From NCBI RefSeq assembly GCF_001642995.1, contig NZ_LOHS01000062.1:1-64000 (forward strand): a stretch of DNA of 64,000 bases, given 5' to 3'. This DNA comes from Streptomyces jeddahensis (GTDB lineage Bacteria > Actinomycetota > Actinomycetes > Streptomycetales > Streptomycetaceae). The position numbers were made by a program, and so were the translations under genes. Under the pieces are notes generated by a model. That model did no database searches, had not been told where the DNA came from, and saw only the letters and a list, made by a program, of their open reading frames with translations. This document shows positions 49,184-57,918 of this stretch, in pieces; the first letter of the stretch is position 1; every line of letters begins with the position of its first letter.

Positions 49184-49354
49184 ATGGCGGCGCTCGCGTG
49201 GTTGCTGATTCCGCTTGTGGCCGCGATCGGTGCGGGCCTATGGGGCAGCTGGGCCACCAGGCACCGCAAGACGGGGGACGGCCCGGAGCTCGCCGGGTAT
49301 GAGCGCTTCCGGCAGGCGATGGAGAGGTCCCACTCAGGCCCCGACGCCGCCTGA
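49184..49354 (+). CDS. small single-pass membrane protein
   Basis: A 56-residue protein, MAALAWLLIPLVAAIGAGLWGSW followed by a basic TRHRK and a polar C-terminus (YERFRQAMERSHSG). ATG 49184 has an excellent GGGAGG ribosome site. The hydrophobic segment at residues 3-22 should be a membrane anchor with the C-terminus in the cytosol. It is 66 bp upstream of the PDZ-Lon gene in the same direction and may be its partner. Many Streptomyces carry a gene of this kind here, as far as I recall; function unknown. Confidence 0.7.
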   Translation: MAALAWLLIPLVAAIGAGLWGSWATRHRKTGDGPELAGYERFRQAMERSHSGPDAA

Positions 49355-49420
49355 CTGCCTCGAGCCCCTTACGGACGGCCCCGGAAGTGCACTGACAGAC
49401 CCGTCCCGTACTGTCGTTCC

Positions 49421-50512
49421 ATGCCACGCCGCACTGCGACGATGCTCGCCTCCACTCTGATGCTGATCGCGCTGCTCTGCGCGGGAGTGCTCATCCAGGT
49501 GCCTTACTCGGAAATGACCCCGGGTCCCACGGTGAACACGCTCGGCGATCACGACGGCGAGCCGGTGCTGCACATCTCCGGCCACAAGACGTACCCGACG
49601 ACCGGCCACCTCAACATGACGACGGTCAGGGTCACCAGCGCCGACTACAACATGAACCTCGTCCAGGCCGTCTACGGCTGGCTCGCGCACGACAGCAAGA
49701 TCGTTCCGCACGAGACCCTCTACCCGGACGGACAGACGGAGGAGCAGTCGACGCAGGAGAACGCCGAGGAGTTCAGCCAGTCCCAGGAGAGCGCCAAGGT
49801 CGCCGCCCTGAAGGAACTGGACATCCCCGTGAAGTCGTGGGTGATCGTCGAGTCGGTGCTCAAGAACAGCCCGGCCGTCGGCAGGCTGCACGCGGGAGAC
49901 GTCATCAAGGCCGTCGACGGCACGAGCGTCAAGCAGCCGCAGGACGTCGCCGAACTCGTCACCAAGCACAAGCCCGGCGAGAACGTCGTCTTCACCGTCG
50001 TCCCCGCCAAGGAGCAGGCCGCCGCAGAGAAGGACGGCAAGGAGGCGACCCGCACCCAGCAGGTGACGATCATCACCAAAAAGGCGGACGACGGCGACCG
50101 CGCGATCGTCGGCATCCAGGCCGGGACGGATCACACGTTCCCGTTCACCGTCGACATCAAGCTGGCCGACGTCGGCGGCCCCAGCGCCGGTCTGATGTTC
50201 GCGCTCGGCATCTACGACAAGCTGACGCCGGGAAGTCTCACCGGCGGCACGTTCGTCGCGGGCACCGGCACCATCGACGACAGCGGCACGGTCGGCCCGA
50301 TCGGCGGGATCCAGATGAAGACGGTCGGCGCCCGAGCCAAGGGCGCGCAGTACTTCCTCACCCCCAAGGACAACTGCGCCGCGGCCGCCAGGGACGTCCC
50401 CGAGGGGCTCACGCTCGTGAAGGTCGACACCATCGACGACGCGCTGAACTCCCTCGAGGACATCCGCGAGGGAAAGACGGCCGACCTGCCCCGGTGCGCC
50501 ACCAAGGGGTAG
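49421..50512 (+). CDS. membrane-anchored PDZ-Lon (S16-like) protease
   Basis: A 363-residue protein with an N-terminal membrane anchor (MLASTLMLIALLCAGVLIQ), a central PDZ domain (NSPAVGRLHAGDVIKAVDG) and a C-terminal Lon-type proteolytic domain without ATPase. The catalytic dyad is Ser in VGGPSAGLMFALG and Lys in GGIQMKTVGARAKG. The family is the YlbL/Rv3194c type, extracytoplasmic Ser-Lys proteases. ATG 49421 may be leaderless: TACTGT ends six bases upstream. It is convergent with PPA1309. Bacillus YlbL degrades a cell-division inhibitor after DNA damage, so a role in DNA-damage recovery is worth considering given the adjacent repair genes. Confidence 0.92.
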   Translation: MPRRTATMLASTLMLIALLCAGVLIQVPYSEMTPGPTVNTLGDHDGEPVLHISGHKTYPTTGHLNMTTVRVTSADYNMNLVQAVYGWLAHDSKIVPHETLYPDGQTEEQSTQENAEEFSQSQESAKVAALKELDIPVKSWVIVESVLKNSPAVGRLHAGDVIKAVDGTSVKQPQDVAELVTKHKPGENVVFTVVPAKEQAAAEKDGKEATRTQQVTIITKKADDGDRAIVGIQAGTDHTFPFTVDIKLADVGGPSAGLMFALGIYDKLTPGSLTGGTFVAGTGTIDDSGTVGPIGGIQMKTVGARAKGAQYFLTPKDNCAAAARDVPEGLTLVKVDTIDDALNSLEDIREGKTADLPRCATKG

Positions 50513-50561
50513 CGCCCGGGACAAGACCGGGTCATTCAGGGGTACGGCTTCAGGGTGCGGC

Positions 50562-51119
50562 CTAGTCCTCGAAGGTCGCCGCCAGCGCCTCGGCGAGGCC
50601 CGGCACCAGGTCCGAGCCCGTGAGCACCTCGGTCGACGCATCCTTCTCACGCAGCCGCAGCGCCGACTCACGCTCCCCGTCGCGCAGCACCGCGACCGTC
50701 ATCCGCACCTCCTGCCGCTCGGGATGCGCAGCCACCCACTGCGCGAGCGATGCCTCGTCCAGGTCGTCCGGTACGGAGGCCTCCGCGGACGCCGGCAGCA
50801 TCAGCCGCTCCACGGACAGCGCGCAGCCCACCACGGCGTCGGGCCAGGCGATCGTGCCGAGGAAGTCGTCCAGCGGGCTGTCCGCCGGAAGCTCCTCCTG
50901 CTCGATGGGGGTGAAGGAACCGGCGGACGCATCATCGGCGAGGCCGAGGCGCTCCGCGAGCCCCGGCTCCTGGGAACGCAGCTGAACGGTGTCGACGAGC
51001 GCGAACAGCCGGGCCGGCTGATCCCAGCCGAGCCCCGCGACGTACTCGTCGATCTCGAGGACGGCACGGGTCAGCGGACCGGCCGCCATGGGGGTGCCTG
51101 AGGAGGCGGTGTTGGACAT
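50562..51119 (-). CDS. PPA1309 family protein
   Basis: A 185-residue acidic cytosolic protein, [20 protein letters not shown] then [24 protein letters not shown], typical of the actinobacterial PPA1309 family; the C-terminal part has [22 protein letters not shown] 51119 was chosen over GTG 51125 because AGGA is better spaced. It is divergent from the UPF0182 gene, with only 68 bp between start codons, and convergent with the PDZ-Lon gene. Function unknown; conservation beside UPF0182 suggests a link. Confidence 0.85.
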   Translation of the reverse strand: MSNTASSGTPMAAGPLTRAVLEIDEYVAGLGWDQPARLFALVDTVQLRSQEPGLAERLGLADDASAGSFTPIEQEELPADSPLDDFLGTIAWPDAVVGCALSVERLMLPASAEASVPDDLDEASLAQWVAAHPERQEVRMTVAVLRDGERESALRLREKDASTEVLTGSDLVPGLAEALAATFED

Positions 51120-51153
51120 GGTCACAATCCTGCCTCGTTCTGCCCCGGAAGCG

Positions 51154-51179
51154 GGAACTGAGTAAAGCATCAGTAAGTT
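51154..51179 (+). promoter_or_regulatory. sigma-R-like promoter of UPF0182 gene
   Basis: GGAAC (51154-51158) is separated by 18 bases from GTT (51177-51179), close to the sigma-R consensus GGAAT-N18-GTT. TAAGTT at 51174-51179 could alternatively be a -10 of the main sigma factor. Confidence 0.4.
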
Positions 51180-51187
51180 GCATAGGT

Positions 51188-54163
51188 GTGGCCCGGCGAT
51201 CGCGGGGCCCAGAGACCGACAGCGACTTCGAGGTGCGCACCTTGGCTTTCCAGATGCCGGACCGCGGCGGAGGCCCGACAGGGCAGCGGATGAGAGTGGG
51301 CCGACCGTCCCGGCGTGTCCGGACCCTGCTCATGACACTGGGCGTGCTGGCCGCCTTGGCCATGGCGTTCGTCATGTTCGCAGGGTTCTGGACGGACTGG
51401 CTCTGGTACCGGTCCGTGAAGTACTCGTCCGTCTTCACGACCACCCTGTGGACCAAGATCGGACTGTTCTTCGTCTTCGGCTTGCTCATGGCGCTGGCCG
51501 TCGGCGTGAACATCTGGCTGGCGCACCGGCTGCGGCCTCCGCTGAGCGCCATGTCCATGGAGCAGCAGAACCTCGACCGCTACCGCATGGGCATCGCCCC
51601 GTACAAGAAGTGGCTCCTGCCCTCGATCGCCGCGCTGGTCGGGCTGATCGCGGGCGCGTCCGCCGCCGGTCAGTGGCGCACCTGGCTGATGTGGGTCAAC
51701 GGCGTGCCCTTCGGCCAGAAGGACCCGCAGTTCAACCTCGACGTGTCGTTCTACGCGTTCGACCTGCCGTGGTACCGCTTCCTGCTGGGCTTCGGCTTCG
51801 CCGCCGCGGTGCTGTCGCTGATCGCCGCCGCCCTCACGCACTACCTGTACGGGGGGCTGCGCATCACCAGCCCCGGCGCGCGCGCCACGGCCGCCGCCAC
51901 CGGCCACCTGTCCGTGCTGCTCGGCCTCTTCGTCGCGCTCAAGGCCGTCGCCTACTGGCTCGACCGGTACGGCCTGGCGGTGAAGTCCAGCGACTTCAAG
52001 GCCACGGACAACTGGACGGGCCTGAGGTACGTCGACGCGAACGCGTACCTGCCGGCCAAGACGATCCTGTTCTGCATCGCCGTGATCTGCGCGCTGCTGT
52101 TCTTCGCCACGCTGTGGCGGCGCACCTGGCAGCTGCCGCTGATCGGCTTCGGTCTGCTCGTGCTCTCCGCGATCCTCATCGGCGGGCTGTACCCGGCGAT
52201 CGTGCAGCAGTTCCAGGTCAAGCCGAACGAGCAGGCCAAGGAGACCCCGTACATCGAGAAGAACATCGAGGCCACGCGCAAGGCGTACGGCATCGACGGC
52301 GTGAAGGTCGACGAGATCTCGGGCACGGGCGACAGCGGCAACGCCGAGCAGCAGCGTGATCAGGCCGACTCGGTCGCCAGCTACCGGCTGAACGACCCGA
52401 ACGTGGTCTCGCCGACGTTCCAGCAGCTGGAGCAGGAGCGCAAGTACTACCAGTTCCCCACCACGCTGGACGTCGACCGGTACAAGGGCCAGGACACGAT
52501 CATCGGTCTGCGTGAGCTCAACCTCGAGCGCGTCGACAAGAAGAACTGGATCAACCAGCACTTCATCTACACACACGGGTACGGCGCGATCGCGGCCAAG
52601 GGCACGGAGATCCAGCCGGGTTCCGAGGGCTCGCCGGCCTTCACCGAGCAGGGCCTGCCCACCACCGGCACCTTCAACAAGGGCTACGAGCAGCGCATCT
52701 ACTTCGGCGAGAAGACGACCCAGTACTCGATCGTGGGCGGGCCCCAGAAGGAGCTCGACTACGAGGAGGCGGGCGGCCAGAAGACGTACCAGTACCGGGG
52801 CAAGGGCGGCATCGACCTGTCGAACCCGCTGAACCGCGCCGCGTACGCGGCCGTGTTCAGTGAGCCGCAGATGCTGTACTCCGGTGCCATCGGCGAGGGC
52901 TCGAAGATCCTCTACAACCGCACGCCCAAAGAGCGCGTCGAGGCGGTCGCTCCCTGGCTGACCATCGACGGCGACGCCTACCCGACCGTCATCGGCAAGC
53001 GGGTCGTATGGGTCGTCGACGCGTACACCACCACCAACGGCTATCCGTACGCATCGCGCACGACGCTCGGCACCACCACCACGGACGCGCTCACGAACGA
53101 CGACAGTCAGCGCACGCTGGTCGCCCAGCAGAACCAGGTCAACTACATCCGCAACTCGGTCAAGGCGACCGTCGACGCGTACGACGGCACCGTCAACCTC
53201 TACACGTGGGACGACAAGGACCCGGTCCTGAAGACGTGGAAGAAGGCGTTCCCGGGCACGGTGAAGGCGAAGTCCGACATCCCGGCCGAGCTGAAGGAGC
53301 ATCTGCGCTACCCGCAGGACCTGTTCAAGGTGCAGCGCGAGCAGCTGGGCGTCTACCACGTCACCAACGCCGACCAGTTCTACAACGCGAGTGACGTGTG
53401 GCAGGTGCCGAACGACCCGACGAGCGGTGACCGCGTCGCCGTACCGCCGTACTACCTGTCGCTGAAGATGCCCGGCGACGACCAGCAGAGGTTCTCGCTG
53501 ACGACCACCTTCACCCCGAGCGGACGGCCGAACCTGGCCGCGTACATGGCGGTGGACGCCGATGCGAACAGCGCCCAGTACGGCACACTGCGGCTGCTCA
53601 GGGTCACCGGCGAGTCCGAGGTGGACGGACCGGTGCAGTGGCAGAGCAAGCTGAGCTCGATCCCGGCGGTCCAGGAGTTCACGCGGAACGCGGAGACGTC
53701 GAAGTCGAACATGATCTTCGGCAATCTGCTCACGGTGCCTATGGACAACGGCTTCCTGTACGTCGAACCGATCTATGTGCAGGGCAGCAACGCCGAGTAT
53801 CCGCTGCTGAAGAAGGTCGCCGTGTCGTACGGAGGCAAGACGGCCTTCGAAGACACACTCGAACAGGCGCTCAACACGGTCTTCGGGACCGAGGGCGCCG
53901 TCACCAAGCCGCCGGAGGAAGGGACGACCCAGCCTCCGACGAACGAGAACCCGACGGTGCAAGAGGCGCTCAACGATGCGCAGAAGGCCTTCGAAGCCGG
54001 CCAGGAAGCCCTCAAGAAGGGCGACTGGGAGGCGTACGGCCAGGCGCAGAAGGACCTCGAGGACGCACTGAAGCGCGCGGAGGACGCACAGTCCAACGCC
54101 GACACGTCGGGCGACAAGTCCGGCGACACCGCCGGTGACCAGAGCAGCGGAGACAGCACGTAA
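51188..54163 (+). CDS. UPF0182 large integral membrane protein
   Basis: A 991-residue protein. Residues about 45-345 carry seven membrane helices ([40 protein letters not shown] and others), and the remaining two thirds form a large extracytoplasmic domain ([36 protein letters not shown]). The last 90 residues are a Gln/Ala/Asp/Lys helical and Gly/Asp/Ser tail. The family is conserved in actinobacteria and cyanobacteria without known function (Mycobacterium Rv3193c). GTG 51188 gives the family start; the mRNA leader is very short. An initiator tRNA gene follows 46 bp downstream in the same orientation. Confidence 0.93.
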   Translation: MARRSRGPETDSDFEVRTLAFQMPDRGGGPTGQRMRVGRPSRRVRTLLMTLGVLAALAMAFVMFAGFWTDWLWYRSVKYSSVFTTTLWTKIGLFFVFGLLMALAVGVNIWLAHRLRPPLSAMSMEQQNLDRYRMGIAPYKKWLLPSIAALVGLIAGASAAGQWRTWLMWVNGVPFGQKDPQFNLDVSFYAFDLPWYRFLLGFGFAAAVLSLIAAALTHYLYGGLRITSPGARATAAATGHLSVLLGLFVALKAVAYWLDRYGLAVKSSDFKATDNWTGLRYVDANAYLPAKTILFCIAVICALLFFATLWRRTWQLPLIGFGLLVLSAILIGGLYPAIVQQFQVKPNEQAKETPYIEKNIEATRKAYGIDGVKVDEISGTGDSGNAEQQRDQADSVASYRLNDPNVVSPTFQQLEQERKYYQFPTTLDVDRYKGQDTIIGLRELNLERVDKKNWINQHFIYTHGYGAIAAKGTEIQPGSEGSPAFTEQGLPTTGTFNKGYEQRIYFGEKTTQYSIVGGPQKELDYEEAGGQKTYQYRGKGGIDLSNPLNRAAYAAVFSEPQMLYSGAIGEGSKILYNRTPKERVEAVAPWLTIDGDAYPTVIGKRVVWVVDAYTTTNGYPYASRTTLGTTTTDALTNDDSQRTLVAQQNQVNYIRNSVKATVDAYDGTVNLYTWDDKDPVLKTWKKAFPGTVKAKSDIPAELKEHLRYPQDLFKVQREQLGVYHVTNADQFYNASDVWQVPNDPTSGDRVAVPPYYLSLKMPGDDQQRFSLTTTFTPSGRPNLAAYMAVDADANSAQYGTLRLLRVTGESEVDGPVQWQSKLSSIPAVQEFTRNAETSKSNMIFGNLLTVPMDNGFLYVEPIYVQGSNAEYPLLKKVAVSYGGKTAFEDTLEQALNTVFGTEGAVTKPPEEGTTQPPTNENPTVQEALNDAQKAFEAGQEALKKGDWEAYGQAQKDLEDALKRAEDAQSNADTSGDKSGDTAGDQSSGDST

Positions 54164-54209
54164 CCGAGGGCGGCTCCGTCCCGCGTCGTGATACGGTTTC
54201 AGAACACGA

Positions 54210-54283
54210 CGCGGGGTGGAGCAGCTCGGTAGCTCGCTGGGCTCATAACCCAGAGGTCGCAGGTTCAAATCCTGTCCCCGCTA
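54210..54283 (+). tRNA. initiator tRNA-fMet (CAT), copy 1
   Basis: 74 bases without encoded CCA. Acceptor CGCGGGG pairs with CCCCGC but C1 faces U72, the mismatch that marks initiator tRNAs; the anticodon stem CTGGG/CCCAG has three G-C pairs next to the CTCATAA loop; GGTTCAAATCC is the T loop. It is identical to the copy at 56607. Promoter boxes are weak (TACGGT at 54192). Confidence 0.97.
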
Positions 54284-54290
54284 CTGAAGT

Positions 54291-54325
54291 CGAGGGCCCG
54301 GATCCATTCAGGATCCGGGCCCTCG
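54291..54325 (+). terminator. terminator after tRNA-fMet copy 1
   Basis: A 15-bp stem, CGAGGGCCCGGATCC against GGATCCGGGCCCTCG with loop ATTCA, followed by CCGTGTTTG. Confidence 0.9.
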
Positions 54326-54399
54326 CCGTGTTTGCGCTCGCCGACCCGGTGCCGTGGCCGGCAGCGGTCCCGGTCCGCAGCCCCCGTCCGTGACGTCAC

Positions 54400-54425
54400 G
54401 CGTCAGTGCGGTTGACGACTGACGC
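54400..54425. promoter_or_regulatory. 8-bp inverted repeat upstream of SEL1 gene
   Basis: GCGTCAGT (54400-54407) and ACTGACGC (54418-54425) with ten bases between them, about 140 bp before the SEL1 gene start. It may be an operator. Confidence 0.35.
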
Positions 54426-54565
54426 TTGTACGAAGACTGCTCCAGCCGGTGGGAGTTGGAGAATCTGTGTTTCACTTGTCTCTCTGTGGGCATGTCGACA
54501 AAACGCTGAAGTGACCTCAATGGCTGCGGTATACCAGGTGTACCCAGGTTGCAGGTGGTGCGACG

Positions 54566-56473
54566 ATGGACGTTATGGGGGACAAGGCAACTCTGTACGG
54601 GACGGGGCGGTTTGTGCACGCGGCCGACCGGGACGAGACCGGTGCGGCCGCCGAGGAGGCGCGCAGGCGGCTTGCCGCCGAGCGCGGCGAGGTCGAGGCG
54701 ATGAGCGTGCTCGGCGCCATGCTGCTGCGCCGCGGCGACCTCGACGGCGCCGAACCCCAGCTGCGCGCCGCCACCGCGGCCGGTGACCGCGCCGCCGCCA
54801 ACAACCTGGGCGTCCTCCTGCACCAGCGCGGCTACGCCGACGAGGCGGCCGGATGGTGGCGTATCGCCGCCGTCGCGGGTTCCGCGCCCGCCGCGCACGC
54901 GCTCGGCCGGTACCACCGCGAGCGCGGCGACGAGCCCGCAGCCGAGTACTGGCTGCGCCAGTCCGCCGAACAGGGCCATGTCCTCGGCGCCTACGCCCTC
55001 GCAGACCTCCTGGAGCACCGCAGCGACCCTGACGCCGAGACCTGGATGCGGGCCGCCGCCGACCGCGGCCACCGCGAGGCCGCGTACCGGCTGGCCCGGA
55101 CGCTCGACCGGCGCGCCGCACAGGAGCACGGAGACGGCGCGCTCGCGGGCCTGATCCCGGCGCAGCGGGCAAGCGCGGACGGCAAGCCGCAGGCGACCCC
55201 AGGGGACGCCGCGCCCGACGGCGACGGCGCCAGGCCGGACGAGGACGGTGCGCCTGCGCCGACCCTCGCCGACGAGGCCGAGCAGTGGTACCGGCAGGCG
55301 GCAGCGCGCGGGCACCGGCGCGCCGCACTGCAGCTCGGCGCGATCCTCGAGAAGCGGGGCGAGCTGAAGGAGGCGGGACGCTGGTATCTGACGTCCGCCA
55401 AGGACGGCGAACCCCGTGCCGCGTGCGCGCTCGGCTTCCTGCTGCGCGACGCCGGCGACGAGGAGAACGCCGCCGTGTGGTGGCTCAAGGCCGCCCAGGA
55501 AGGCGACGGCAACGCCGCCAACGCGCTGGGCGCACTGCATGCCGAACGCGGCGAGTCCCAGACGGCCGAGCGCTGGTACCGGGCCGCCATGGACGCGGGC
55601 GACGTCAACGGCGCCTACAACCTCGCCCTGCTCTGCGCCGGCCAGGGCCGCACCGCCCAGGCCGAGCAGTGGTACCGGCACGCCGCCTACGCGGGCCACC
55701 GCGAGGCCGCCAACGCGCTGGCCGTGCTGCTCCTGCAGGGCGGCGACGCGGCCGGCGCCGAACCGTGGTTCTCCAAGGCCGCCGAGGCGGGCAGCGTGGA
55801 CGCCGCGTTCAACCTCGGCATCCTCTGGGCGGGCCGCGGCCAGGAGGCCGGCGCGCTGCAGTGGTACGAGCGGGCCGCGGCGGCCGGGCACACCGAGGCC
55901 GCCCTCCAGGCCGGCATCGCCCGCCTGCGTGAAGGCGACGAGCGGACCGCCGAGCGCCATCTGCGGTGCGCGGCAGGCGGGGGCAGCGCGGAGGCGGCGT
56001 ACCGGCTCGCGACCCTCCTGGACGCGCGGCGCCCGCCGGCGAAGGCCCACGAGCTCGGTGAGCCGGCGACGGAGAAGACGGAGTGCGAGGAGTGGTACGA
56101 GCGGGCCGCCGAGCAGGGGCACCGGCGTGCCCAGGTGCGGGTCGGCATGCTCGCCGCCGCGCGCGGCGACGTGGTGGAGGCGGCGCGCTGGTACCGGGAG
56201 GCGGCCGAGGCCGGCAGCCGGAACGGGGCCTTCAACCTCGGGCTGCTGCTCGCCCGCGAGGGCAGCGAGCCGGAGGCCGCCCTGTGGTGGACGCGAGCGG
56301 CCGACGCCGGGCACGGGCGGGCAGCGCTCCGGCTCGCCTTGCTCTACGCGCGTCGGGGCGAGCTGGTGGAAGGGCAGCGGTGGTGCGACCGGGCCGTTGA
56401 GCTCGGGTCCGGAGAGGTTGCGGAGAGGGCTGCGCGGTTGCGTGACGCGCTCCGGCAGGAGCTGTCGGCGTGA
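54566..56473 (+). CDS. SEL1/TPR-repeat protein
   Basis: A 635-residue protein made almost wholly of SEL1-like repeats (about 15 units such as AEQWYRHAAYAGHREAANAL and GNAANALGALHAERGESQ), giving a curved helical solenoid for protein-protein contacts. Residues about 200-235 form a short acidic, disordered insert. No signal peptide or membrane segment is seen. ATG 54566 with AGGTGGTG is chosen; ATG 54575 (MGDKATLYGTGRF) is equally possible. It lies alone between two identical initiator tRNA genes. Its partner is unknown; in Streptomyces such proteins occur as cytosolic scaffolds. Confidence 0.88.
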   Translation: MDVMGDKATLYGTGRFVHAADRDETGAAAEEARRRLAAERGEVEAMSVLGAMLLRRGDLDGAEPQLRAATAAGDRAAANNLGVLLHQRGYADEAAGWWRIAAVAGSAPAAHALGRYHRERGDEPAAEYWLRQSAEQGHVLGAYALADLLEHRSDPDAETWMRAAADRGHREAAYRLARTLDRRAAQEHGDGALAGLIPAQRASADGKPQATPGDAAPDGDGARPDEDGAPAPTLADEAEQWYRQAAARGHRRAALQLGAILEKRGELKEAGRWYLTSAKDGEPRAACALGFLLRDAGDEENAAVWWLKAAQEGDGNAANALGALHAERGESQTAERWYRAAMDAGDVNGAYNLALLCAGQGRTAQAEQWYRHAAYAGHREAANALAVLLLQGGDAAGAEPWFSKAAEAGSVDAAFNLGILWAGRGQEAGALQWYERAAAAGHTEAALQAGIARLREGDERTAERHLRCAAGGGSAEAAYRLATLLDARRPPAKAHELGEPATEKTECEEWYERAAEQGHRRAQVRVGMLAAARGDVVEAARWYREAAEAGSRNGAFNLGLLLAREGSEPEAALWWTRAADAGHGRAALRLALLYARRGELVEGQRWCDRAVELGSGEVAERAARLRDALRQELSA

Positions 56474-56564
56474 GCGGGTCCGGGGACGGGATGCGCCACC
56501 GGATCCGCCGACCGGGTCCGCCGACCGGTTCCGCCGACCATCGGGCCCTCGTCCTGATAGCGAT

Positions 56565-56594
56565 TTGCTCTTACGCGTCGGGCTCACGTAATGT
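56565..56594 (+). promoter_or_regulatory. promoter of tRNA-fMet copy 2
   Basis: TTGCTC (56565-56570), 18 bases, TAATGT (56589-56594), ending 12 bases before the tRNA 5' end. It is a better promoter than that of copy 1. Confidence 0.55.
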
Positions 56595-56606
56595 TGGGTT
56601 CACCGA

Positions 56607-56680
56607 CGCGGGGTGGAGCAGCTCGGTAGCTCGCTGGGCTCATAACCCAGAGGTCGCAGGTTCAAATCCTGTCCCCGCTA
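56607..56680 (+). tRNA. initiator tRNA-fMet (CAT), copy 2
   Basis: Identical in all 74 bases to copy 1, including the C1-U72 mismatch and three G-C anticodon-stem pairs. The identity extends three bases upstream and four downstream. Confidence 0.97.
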
Positions 56681-56686
56681 CTGAAT

Positions 56687-56727
56687 CGGAAGGCCCGGAT
56701 CCTCAGGATCCGGGCCTTCCGGTTTTT
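56687..56727 (+). terminator. terminator after tRNA-fMet copy 2
   Basis: CGGAAGGCCCGGATCC (56687-56702) pairs with 56706-56721 around TCA, followed by GTTTTT. The GGCCCGGATCC core is shared with the first tRNA's terminator. Confidence 0.92.
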
Positions 56728-56743
56728 CTCGGTGAGCAGCTGG

Positions 56744-57880
56744 CTACGGCTTGTGGCCGACGGCCTCCTCGTACAGGGCGCGGTTCACCGCCTTCTCCTC
56801 CGGCACGGGGTCGCCCTCAGAGACGCCTGCCGCGGCATACGCGGCCTGCAGCCGGTCCGTCGTACCGGAGCGGATCTCCCAGTCCATGCGGAGCGACGGG
56901 GTCGATTCCAGCACGGCCTCGTCCGTCTTCAGCAGCTTCGCCAGCTCGGCGACGAAGGCCTCGTCCGACTTGTAGTCGCCGGCGAAGTAGGTGTTCACCG
57001 TGCGGATGTAGGCGCGCAGCAGGGCCACCCCCGCGTCCACGTCCTGCGTGAGCAGGTTCGGGCCGAAGAGCATCCCGCCGAGCGGCTCGCCGGGCGGCTG
57101 GCCGCCCAGGAACGCGTAGCGGTCGTCGCCGTCGACCTTGCGCCACACCGGATCGAGCAGCCAGGCCGAGTCGACGCCGCCGTTCTGCAGCGCGGTCAGG
57201 ACATCGGCCGAGCCCAGCTGCTGGAACTGGATCTTGTCGAGCCCGCCGCCGTGCTTCTCCAGCGCCTTGTTCATCGGATACGCGATGACGGAGCCCTTAC
57301 CGATCATGGTGCCGAGCTTGCGGCCCGCCATCGGCACGCGGTCGGCGCTCTCGCCCTCCTTCAGCCGCACCCACAGGCCGCTCTTCGACTCCGGGTCGGG
57401 CGAGAAGTTCCCGGCCACCCACTTGATGTTGAAGCCGCCGTTGATGCCGTTCATCACGGCGGCCTCGGGCGCCGCCCACTGCGCGTCGATGTCGCCCTTG
57501 GCAAGGAGCGGGAGGGCGTCCGGGGTCGGCAGCACCTTGAGTTCGACGTCCAGGTTCTCCTTGGCGAACTCGCCCTTCTCCAGGGCCACCTGCAGCGGCG
57601 CCACGTACTCGGCGCTCAGGGTGCCGGTGGCGATCGTCAGCTTGCGCTTCTTCGCGAGCGGCTGCGCGGCGGGCGCGCCCTTGTCGCAGCGGGCGGGCCT
57701 GCGGTCCGCGGACAGGTCGGCGGGATCCGTCCAGCTGCCCGCGCCGCAGCCGGCCACCGCCTTGACGGCGCGGGGCTCGGCCGCCGCCCCGGAGCCCGAG
57801 CCGTCGTTCTGGGCGCAGCCGGCCGAGGCGAGCAGGGTTCCCGCGACGAGCAGCGCTGTCGCGGCAGTGCGGGCGTGCAT
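56744..57880 (-). CDS. ABC transporter substrate-binding lipoprotein (NMT1/SsuA-like)
   Basis: A 378-residue exported binding protein. The lipoprotein signal LLVAGTLLASAGC (Cys23) is followed by a flexible region and an NMT1/THI5-like fold: LTIATGTLSAEYVAPLQVAL, LLAKGDIDAQWAAPEAAVMN, MIGKGSVIAYPMNKALEKHG. The family carries nitrate, aliphatic sulfonates, taurine or thiamine precursors. ATG 57880 with GGAGG is clearly better than the upstream ATG at 57922. It is the third gene of a minus-strand operon after the ATPase and permease. Ligand is not determinable from sequence. Confidence 0.9.
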   Translation of the reverse strand: MHARTAATALLVAGTLLASAGCAQNDGSGSGAAAEPRAVKAVAGCGAGSWTDPADLSADRRPARCDKGAPAAQPLAKKRKLTIATGTLSAEYVAPLQVALEKGEFAKENLDVELKVLPTPDALPLLAKGDIDAQWAAPEAAVMNGINGGFNIKWVAGNFSPDPESKSGLWVRLKEGESADRVPMAGRKLGTMIGKGSVIAYPMNKALEKHGGGLDKIQFQQLGSADVLTALQNGGVDSAWLLDPVWRKVDGDDRYAFLGGQPPGEPLGGMLFGPNLLTQDVDAGVALLRAYIRTVNTYFAGDYKSDEAFVAELAKLLKTDEAVLESTPSLRMDWEIRSGTTDRLQAAYAAAGVSEGDPVPEEKAVNRALYEEAVGHKP

Positions 57881-57918
57881 GAAGCCTCCGTACGGAAATG
57901 TGGAAAGCGTCGGACGCG

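Noticed and set aside
51170..54268. 1032-codon open frame on the minus strand
   Set aside because: It is antisense to the UPF0182 gene along its whole length; GC-rich codon bias leaves long open frames opposite real genes, and its sequence has no family features.
54210..56680. Integrated element bounded by tRNA attachment sites
   Set aside because: The two tRNA genes are complete and identical, but no integrase or mobility gene lies between them, only a SEL1-repeat gene with normal codon usage.
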